From: CAG-791 sp045130475
Lineage (GTDB): Bacteria > Bacillota > Clostridia > Lachnospirales > Lachnospiraceae
Direction: 5' to 3'
DNA: 64,000 nucleotides
NCBI GenBank assembly: GCA_045130475.1
Contig: JBGUPU010000026.1
Coordinates: 1 to 64,000, forward strand
Positions 59,157-64,000 of the stretch are shown one piece after another. The position numbers and the translations under genes were made by a program. The notes beneath the pieces were generated by a model, which worked only from the letters and a program-made list of their open reading frames with translations, made no database searches and was not told the DNA's origin. Position 1 is the first letter of the stretch. Each line of letters begins with the position of its first letter.

Positions 59157-59185
59157 ATAATACGAAAGACAAAACCGTTTGTCAA
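59157..59185 (-). promoter_or_regulatory. Strong sigma-A promoter of the nucleoside ABC operon
   Basis: On the minus strand TTGACA (59180-59185), a 17-base spacer and TATTAT (59157-59162). The leader contains a small stem CGGCAG/CTGCCG (59104-59119) but no purine riboswitch was recognised. Confidence 0.78.
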
Positions 59186-59262
59186 TTCCACAAATCTCAT
59201 TTTTATAATAATAATTTCAGAAACAAAGCGGAAATTTCAATACCCGCCTGCAGGAAAAACGC

Positions 59263-60705
59263 TTACTGAAGCGGTTCTGCTTCTTCTCTATGTAAAAGGC
59301 AGACCGTCTCCACCGAACTTGTCCAGGGGAACTGGTCCACACAGACACCCCTGACAGGACGGTATCCGGCTGCCACAAAGGCAGGCAGGTCCCTGGCAAG
59401 GCTTGTAGGCTTGCAGGAAATATAGAGTATATTGTCGACTCCGTAGGAAAGGATCCGGGGCAGCGCCTTTGGATGGATCCCGTCCCGCGGCGGGTCGAGA
59501 ATAATGGTATCTGGTTTTTCTTCTATGGTATCCAGGACTTTGAATACATCGCCGGCCAGGAAAGAGCAGTTGTCCAGTCCGTTCCTCTGCGCATTCACTT
59601 TTGCCGCTTCGACAGCTTCCTCCACGATCTCGACACCGATCACTTTTTTGGCTGTTGATGCCATGAGCTGGGCAATGGTGCCTGTACCGCTGTAGAGATC
59701 ATAGACAATACCCTTTTCCTTGTCTGCCATTTCTCCTTCTGAGAGGAAGTTTCTGGCGGTGTCGTAGAGCACTTCAGCCCCGTGGCTGTTGGTCTGGAAA
59801 AAGGAAAAAGGCGTTACCTTGAATTGAAGTCCGAGCAGTTCCTCTGTAAAGAAATCTTTTCCGTAGAGGATCTCTGTTCCCTGGTCTGCGACTATGTCCG
59901 CAAGAGAATCATTTTTTGTATGCAGGATGCCGGCGAAACTGCCCTTTAAGGATCCCGCTTCCTGCAGCTGCAGAAGCGCCTCTCTGAAGCCGGAAAGATC
60001 CGGCTGCATCTGCGTAGTGGTGATAAGATCCACCAGGATCTCGCCTGTAAAGGCAGCCTTGCGCACCAGCAGATGGCGTAGATATCCTGTGTGGCGCAGG
60101 CGATGGTAAAACGGGAGCTCTGTCCTGCTGAAATACTGCAGGGCAGTCCGGAGGATCAATGAAAAATCCGGGTCCGTGATCCTGCAGCCGTCGACGGTTA
60201 CAATGTCATAGAAACCGCCGCGCTTATGCATGCCGAGGGCAAGAGGACCATCCTTGTATTCGTCTCCGAAGGTATATTCCATTTTGTTGCGGTATTCGTA
60301 CTCCTGGGGACTGGACTTGATCCCCTCAAACCATCGGGATACTGCAAGTTCATCCGCCGCAGCTCCGGAAAGCTGAGCCGCCTGCTCCATAGCACCTTGC
60401 AGAAGGCGTTCCACCTGGCTGCGCTTGAGTTCCAGTTCTTCCTCATAAGGGAGGTTCAGATACATGCATCCCCCGCACTTTCCGAAATGCGGGCAGGGGG
60501 CGTCCCGCTCAGCCGGTGCTTTTTCCAGAACTTCCTGCAGCATCCCCTCCGCCTTGCCGCGGCGCTTTTTTGATACACGAAGCAAGACCCGCTGCCCCGG
60601 CAGTACATTTTTGACAATACAGATTCCTTCAGATGTCTCAACGACACCCTTGCCCGGATAATCCACCCGGACCACATTTCCTTCCAGGATTTCACCTTTT
60701 TTCAT
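59263..60705 (-). CDS. rlmD: 23S rRNA (uracil-5-)-methyltransferase, RlmD/RlmCD type
   Basis: A 480-residue SAM-dependent RNA m5U methyltransferase. An N-terminal TRAM domain (residues 1-58) is followed by the [4Fe-4S] cysteines in CPHFGKCGGCMYL (near 72-84) with a fourth cysteine in GCRITD. The SAM site is YDLYSGTGTIAQLMA near 317 and the catalytic region DPPRDGIHPKAL near 402, ending at ISCKPTSLARDL with the nucleophilic cysteine near 425. The residue after that cysteine is lysine, not the asparagine of E. coli RumA, as is common in clostridial relatives. The exact target uridine (747, 1939 or both) is not decided by sequence. It is the last gene after the zinc-ribbon cassette. Confidence 0.9.
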   Translation of the reverse strand: MKKGEILEGNVVRVDYPGKGVVETSEGICIVKNVLPGQRVLLRVSKKRRGKAEGMLQEVLEKAPAERDAPCPHFGKCGGCMYLNLPYEEELELKRSQVERLLQGAMEQAAQLSGAAADELAVSRWFEGIKSSPQEYEYRNKMEYTFGDEYKDGPLALGMHKRGGFYDIVTVDGCRITDPDFSLILRTALQYFSRTELPFYHRLRHTGYLRHLLVRKAAFTGEILVDLITTTQMQPDLSGFREALLQLQEAGSLKGSFAGILHTKNDSLADIVADQGTEILYGKDFFTEELLGLQFKVTPFSFFQTNSHGAEVLYDTARNFLSEGEMADKEKGIVYDLYSGTGTIAQLMASTAKKVIGVEIVEEAVEAAKVNAQRNGLDNCSFLAGDVFKVLDTIEEKPDTIILDPPRDGIHPKALPRILSYGVDNILYISCKPTSLARDLPAFVAAGYRPVRGVCVDQFPWTSSVETVCLLHREEAEPLQ

Positions 60706-60725
60706 TCAATATCTCCAAATAGAAA

Positions 60726-61172
60726 TCACTGCAGAATCTTCAGGATCCGTTCTTTTTCAGCGGAAAACTGTCCCATCTGCGGTTCGATCTCCTCCATTCT
60801 CTTACGGAAGACTGCAGCTTTTTCCGTCATCCCGGCCTTTTCGAATGCATTTGCGAAGAATGCTTTTTCAAAATATCTTCCTACAGCATAGTAGTCCGAG
60901 AGCTTTTGTACTTTCCGGTCGTCCTCTCTGCCGATGGCGTTTTCATTATAGCGGTCTGCCAGATCGGTATAAGTTCCTTCCGATAAGGAATAGTAGAGGG
61001 ATTGTTCGCTGTCATAATATACTTCTGAAGCATCACGCATGACAAATATGGTGATGAGGATGGAAATGCCGAGAATGACACTGAGGACAATATTGACAGC
61101 ATTGAGAGGGGAAACCGGCTTTTTGGCAGGCGCAGAAACGCGGCTGCCCGGTGCCCGCATTCGTTTATTCAT
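60726..61172 (-). CDS. Single-pass membrane protein of unknown function (third member of the cassette)
   Basis: A 148-residue protein starting MNKRMRAPGSR, chosen because AGGAGG lies 6 bases before it; its ATG overlaps the upstream stop codon (ATGAATAA), so translation is coupled. After a basic N-terminus, one membrane span covers about residues 22-43 (ILGISILITIFVM), then an outside domain of alpha-helical, Glu/Lys-rich character with several tyrosines. It has no zinc ribbon but otherwise resembles its two neighbours in layout. No family is recognised. Confidence 0.8.
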   Translation of the reverse strand: MNKRMRAPGSRVSAPAKKPVSPLNAVNIVLSVILGISILITIFVMRDASEVYYDSEQSLYYSLSEGTYTDLADRYNENAIGREDDRKVQKLSDYYAVGRYFEKAFFANAFEKAGMTEKAAVFRKRMEEIEPQMGQFSAEKERILKILQ

Positions 61173-61929
61173 TCTCCACCTCCTGCATGTACTTTTCAAA
61201 GCCTCTCTCCACCAGGATCGTCCTGTTGCCCTGAGAAATCGTGCGCATGCTCTTTGCTTCTTCAGGTGTCATGGAAAGATAGGCTATAAAGACAGCTTCC
61301 ATATCCTCGGCAATATTTTCGATCTGTTTCTGGATCTCAGGGTTCTGCCATGAGTCATAATAAGAATAATTGTCGGGATCCAGACTCTCATAGAATTCCT
61401 GAATATACTGGGCGGCATACCTCATATACATTTCCGGTCTGGAATATTTGCCGTGATTGATCACCCTCATGATCTGATCGCAGGTATATCTATAAGTATT
61501 GGCAACCCGGGTGACCGGATAATATTCATCATAAAGATCCCTGAAGGTATACAGATCAATACTGCTGCAGTATGCCGAAAGACCGGTATAATCTTCTTCT
61601 GCCAGGAAGGACTCGATCTTCTGTCTGTACAGGTCTTCATTTCCCTTCGACTGCATATCCTGCCATATGCGGTGAATGGAATAGCTGTTAGCCTGTATAA
61701 AGATATTGGCGCCGATCGCCAGAAGAAGGAATGCAGTCACGGCAATGCGGACAGCTGTCCTGGACTGCCTGCCTGCTCTCTCGATCACATCCTCTTTGGT
61801 CTGCTGAAATTCTTTGCGATAGTGCTGCATATCGCGGGCGTGCCGCATGGCTTCCTCATTGGGGCTTCCGCAGTAGGGGCAGTGCAGGTCCTCCAGACGG
61901 ACTTCTCCCCCGCAGTTTTTACATTTCAT
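61165..61929 (-). CDS. Zinc-ribbon single-pass membrane protein
   Basis: A 254-residue protein with an N-terminal zinc ribbon (MKCKNCGGEV, then LHCPYCGSPN, residues 1-24), a charged juxtamembrane helix (25-55), one membrane span near 62-80 (FLLLAIGANIF) and an outside helical domain rich in Tyr and acidic residues. Zinc-ribbon-TM proteins are abundant in Lachnospiraceae and are mostly uncharacterised. It lies between two similar genes; the spacing (43 bp upstream, overlap downstream) indicates one operon. Function is unknown. Confidence 0.85.
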   Translation of the reverse strand: MKCKNCGGEVRLEDLHCPYCGSPNEEAMRHARDMQHYRKEFQQTKEDVIERAGRQSRTAVRIAVTAFLLLAIGANIFIQANSYSIHRIWQDMQSKGNEDLYRQKIESFLAEEDYTGLSAYCSSIDLYTFRDLYDEYYPVTRVANTYRYTCDQIMRVINHGKYSRPEMYMRYAAQYIQEFYESLDPDNYSYYDSWQNPEIQKQIENIAEDMEAVFIAYLSMTPEEAKSMRTISQGNRTILVERGFEKYMQEVENE

Positions 61930-61972
61930 CTTCTGTCCTCATGTCTGCAGTGAAAACTGCTGTTCGCGCTGT

Positions 61973-62740
61973 TTACTCTTCCCATATTTCCGGATGATCC
62001 TTCACATATTGGCTGCATGCTTTATATTCGGGAAATCCGTCATTTTTTTCAAGCATCCTGTCAAATGTCCCGAGGTCTTCAGCAGATAAGTGAAAAATCT
62101 CCTCAAGATCATTCTGATACTGCTTTGCTCTGGCCGCCATGAGCTCCAGGTCCCCGGCAGGAATGTTCCTTCTCTCTCTGAAGCCCCTGATCCTCAGCTC
62201 CTGATATAAAAGATCTGCTGCGTCATCTTCCGTGAAAAGTCCAGCTTCCCGGGCGGCAAGATCCTGATCTATATATTCGGCTTCTTCCCAGAATGTACAG
62301 AATTCATAATGTTCCCAATCATAAAGATCATGTCCCTCGTCCCGTGCATTCTCAAAGGAAGAGATCAGAGTATCATATTCTCCCTCTTCAAAGAGTTTGT
62401 TTAGTTCCTGCAGATTTTCCTGCCTCCAGACGTACTCGTCCCTGTTCTGTCTGTTCTCCCGTCCTCTCATTACTCCGAACAGGATAAACAGGGCAGCCCC
62501 TGCCGCCAGGATGAATCCTATGATCACGGCGGTTCTCTTTCCGGACCTTCCGATCTCATTTCTGGATACATCTATACCTGTGTCGCCCACATCATCCAGG
62601 TCTTCCCTGATCTCATGCAGCTTTCGCATATATTCGCGCTCCGCTTCCGGAGCATAGGAAGACCCGCAATATGGACATACAGCAATTCCCGGCAGAAGTT
62701 CAGCGCCGCACTGTCTGCAAATGATCTTTTTTGCCTGCAT
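61973..62740 (-). CDS. Zinc-ribbon single-pass membrane protein
   Basis: A 255-residue protein starting MQAKKIICRQCGAEL, chosen because AGGAGG precedes it at 8 bases; extending to the in-frame ATG at 62866 would pass through a 40-base palindrome. The zinc ribbon is CRQCGAELLPGIAVCPYCG (residues 8-26), followed by a charged helix, a membrane span near 72-92 (VIIGFILAAGAALFILFGV) and a mainly helical outside domain with many Glu, Asp and aromatic residues. It shares layout with the next gene, from which it probably arose by duplication. Function is unknown. Confidence 0.85.
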   Translation of the reverse strand: MQAKKIICRQCGAELLPGIAVCPYCGSSYAPEAEREYMRKLHEIREDLDDVGDTGIDVSRNEIGRSGKRTAVIIGFILAAGAALFILFGVMRGRENRQNRDEYVWRQENLQELNKLFEEGEYDTLISSFENARDEGHDLYDWEHYEFCTFWEEAEYIDQDLAAREAGLFTEDDAADLLYQELRIRGFRERRNIPAGDLELMAARAKQYQNDLEEIFHLSAEDLGTFDRMLEKNDGFPEYKACSQYVKDHPEIWEE

Positions 62741-62839
62741 GGAAGGCTCCTCCTGTTTTTCCGTTTTTCTTTTGGCCGGCTGTGCTTTTATGCTCAAGCC
62801 CTCCTGCGGGAATTGAGCGATAAAGCGAGTTTCCATTTT

Positions 62840-62879
62840 GCGCGCGTATCCCACGACTGAAGTCACGGGTATTGCGCGC
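62840..62879. repeat. 40-base imperfect palindrome
   Basis: GCGCGC (62840-62845) pairs with GCGCGC (62874-62879), enclosing CCCACGACT and AGTCACGGG, with only a GA loop and small bulges. It lies upstream of the zinc-ribbon genes and just past the dapA terminator. It could be a dispersed palindromic repeat, an insertion-sequence end, or a regulatory RNA hairpin. Confidence 0.5.
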
Positions 62880-62912
62880 TGAAGAATAAATGCCGGGCCG
62901 GGGGCAAATGAA

Positions 62913-62944
62913 AATGTGCCGGATCAGTCTGTCTCCGGCACATT
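62913..62944 (-). terminator. Terminator after dapA
   Basis: AATGTGCCGGA pairs perfectly with TCCGGCACATT (10-nt loop), followed on the minus strand by a TTTTCATTT run. Confidence 0.8.
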
Positions 62945-62972
62945 CCGATTCATTCATGTAAAAAAAACGAAC

Positions 62973-63857
62973 TCAAAGGCAGCCGAATTCGATCATTGCC
63001 TTCCTAAGAGACTCCTTGTGGGCATCTGTCAGTTCGGTCAGGGGAAGCCTGGGAGATCCGACATCAAAGCCCTGCATGTTCAGCGCGGCCTTGACCGGAA
63101 TCGGGTTGACTTCAATGAAGAGCTGTTCGATCAGAGGAAGCGCCCTGAGCTGGAGTTTTTTGGCCTCCTCGTATCTTCCCTCCAGGCAGTGCATGACAAG
63201 GTCGTGAGTCTGACGGGGGGCTACATTTGCGAGAACGGAAATAACGCCGGATCCGCCGAGGGAACATAAGGGTACGATCTGATCATCATTTCCGGAGTAA
63301 ATATCGATTCTGCCGTCCACAAGGCTGGCCAGTTTCGCGACCTGGCTGATGTTGCCGGTGGCTTCCTTGATACCTGCTATGTTGGGCTGATCCTTGATAA
63401 GCCTTGCCATGGTCTCAGGCAGAATGTTGGTTCCGGTCCTGGAAGGAACATTATAAACAATGCAGGGAAGTCTGGTCGCGGATGCGATCGTGCGATAATG
63501 CTGGTACAGGCCGTCCTGGGTCGCTTTATTGTAATAAGGCGTGACAAGCAGAAGACCGTCCGCACCGAGCTTTTCCGCCTCTTCAGACATCATAACAGCA
63601 TGTGCTGTATTGTTGGAACCGGTACCTGCAACTACGGGAATTCTTCCCTTTGTCACCTCTGCGGAAAAGCGGATGGCTTCCAGATGCTCGGGATCGTCCA
63701 GTGTAGGAGCTTCGCCCGAAGTACCTACAACGACCAGTGCGTCAGTACCGTTTTTGATCTGGTCTTCGATCAGTCTCTCGAGAGAATCATAGTTGATCTC
63801 TCCGTTATCCTTCATAGGCGTGACGAGAGCAACACCGGATCCTTTAAAGATAGACAT
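62973..63857 (-). CDS. dapA: 4-hydroxy-tetrahydrodipicolinate synthase
   Basis: Condenses pyruvate with aspartate semialdehyde, the first committed step to diaminopimelate and lysine. The start follows GAGGAGG and gives 294 residues (MSIFKGSGVALVTP), the normal length; an upstream ATG at 63980 lacks support. Family residues are visible: VVVGTSGEAPTL near 42, catalytic tyrosine in VYNVPSRTG near 134, and the Schiff-base lysine in AGIKEATGN near 162. It is a cytoplasmic tetramer in relatives. Its transcript ends at the hairpin 62913-62944, so it is independent of the zinc-ribbon genes. No other lysine gene is in view. Confidence 0.96.
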   Translation of the reverse strand: MSIFKGSGVALVTPMKDNGEINYDSLERLIEDQIKNGTDALVVVGTSGEAPTLDDPEHLEAIRFSAEVTKGRIPVVAGTGSNNTAHAVMMSEEAEKLGADGLLLVTPYYNKATQDGLYQHYRTIASATRLPCIVYNVPSRTGTNILPETMARLIKDQPNIAGIKEATGNISQVAKLASLVDGRIDIYSGNDDQIVPLCSLGGSGVISVLANVAPRQTHDLVMHCLEGRYEEAKKLQLRALPLIEQLFIEVNPIPVKAALNMQGFDVGSPRLPLTELTDAHKESLRKAMIEFGCL

Positions 63858-63959
63858 ATACAGTTTCCTCCTCATATATTTCGTGTACAGCCCTTTTCGG
63901 ATCATATGCCTTTCCCCGGCTATGATCAGGCTGCAGCAGATTTTCAGCGCAGCAGCTAC

Positions 63960-63968
63960 ATTATAACA
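63960..63968 (-). promoter_or_regulatory. Extended -10 promoter element for dapA
   Basis: On the minus strand TGTTATAAT, an extended -10 box about 100 bp before the dapA start. A matching -35 is not clear, and the window ends nearby. Confidence 0.45.
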
Positions 63969-64000
63969 CAGTTTGACCAAATAGAAACCCTGTGTGCAGA

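Noticed and set aside
62741..62866. 42-codon N-terminal extension of the zinc-ribbon protein
   Set aside because: It passes through the 40-base palindrome and lacks similarity; the ATG at 62740 has AGGAGG.

Overview
The window looks like chromosomal DNA of a low-to-mid G+C anaerobic Firmicute, most likely a Lachnospiraceae-type clostridium. The signs are an NfnAB pair, a BMP-type nucleoside ABC system, Rex, two DegV/FakB-like proteins, a PUA-less ProB, a free-standing EF-G-like protein, many Shine-Dalgarno sites of the AGGAGG type, and TTG starts. No rRNA, tRNA, CRISPR array, prophage or intact insertion sequence was found. Almost all genes lie on the minus strand; the exceptions are degV-1, an ABC-F gene, a TetR regulator and feoB.

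Layout by region. 0-8.5 kb: degV-1, then a minus-strand amino-acid block read ilvD-ilvB-serC-serA-DUF1015, preceded by a short unmistakable remnant of leuB. 8.5-17.5 kb: yajC, tgt, a lactonase-fold protein, proB, two unrelated FAD oxidoreductases, ybeY and phoH. 17.6-28.5 kb: nfnB-nfnA, ftsK/spoIIIE, a small acidic protein, yebC, then rex-nnr-alr. 28.6-42.5 kb: ABC-F, icd with a GntR regulator, leuS, corA, degV-2 divergent from a TetR regulator, an EF-G-like GTPase with degenerate G motifs, and a neurotransmitter:sodium symporter homologue. 42.6-49.4 kb: a hairpin-rich element ending in a T tract, an FMN hydroxyacid oxidase-like protein, a HerA-like ATPase, a secreted SGNH hydrolase and a polytopic membrane protein. 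49.6-59.2 kb: FeoA-FeoB fusion, a CofE-like ligase, and a complete nucleoside-type ABC importer (bmp, ATPase, two permeases). 59.2-64 kb: an RNA m5U methyltransferase, a three-gene cassette of single-pass membrane proteins (two with zinc ribbons), and dapA.

How the genes connect. The ilv/ser block makes branched-chain precursors and serine. NfnAB, icd and rex all bear on NADPH/NADH/ferredoxin balance. Regulatory DNA is well preserved: consensus promoters precede rex and bmp, an inverted repeat overlaps the gntR promoter, inverted repeats fill the tetR/degV-2 divergent region, and a 17-bp palindrome precedes feoB. The observations most worth following are the leuB remnant, the structured element at 42.65-42.74 kb, the altered EF-G paralogue and the zinc-ribbon membrane cassette.
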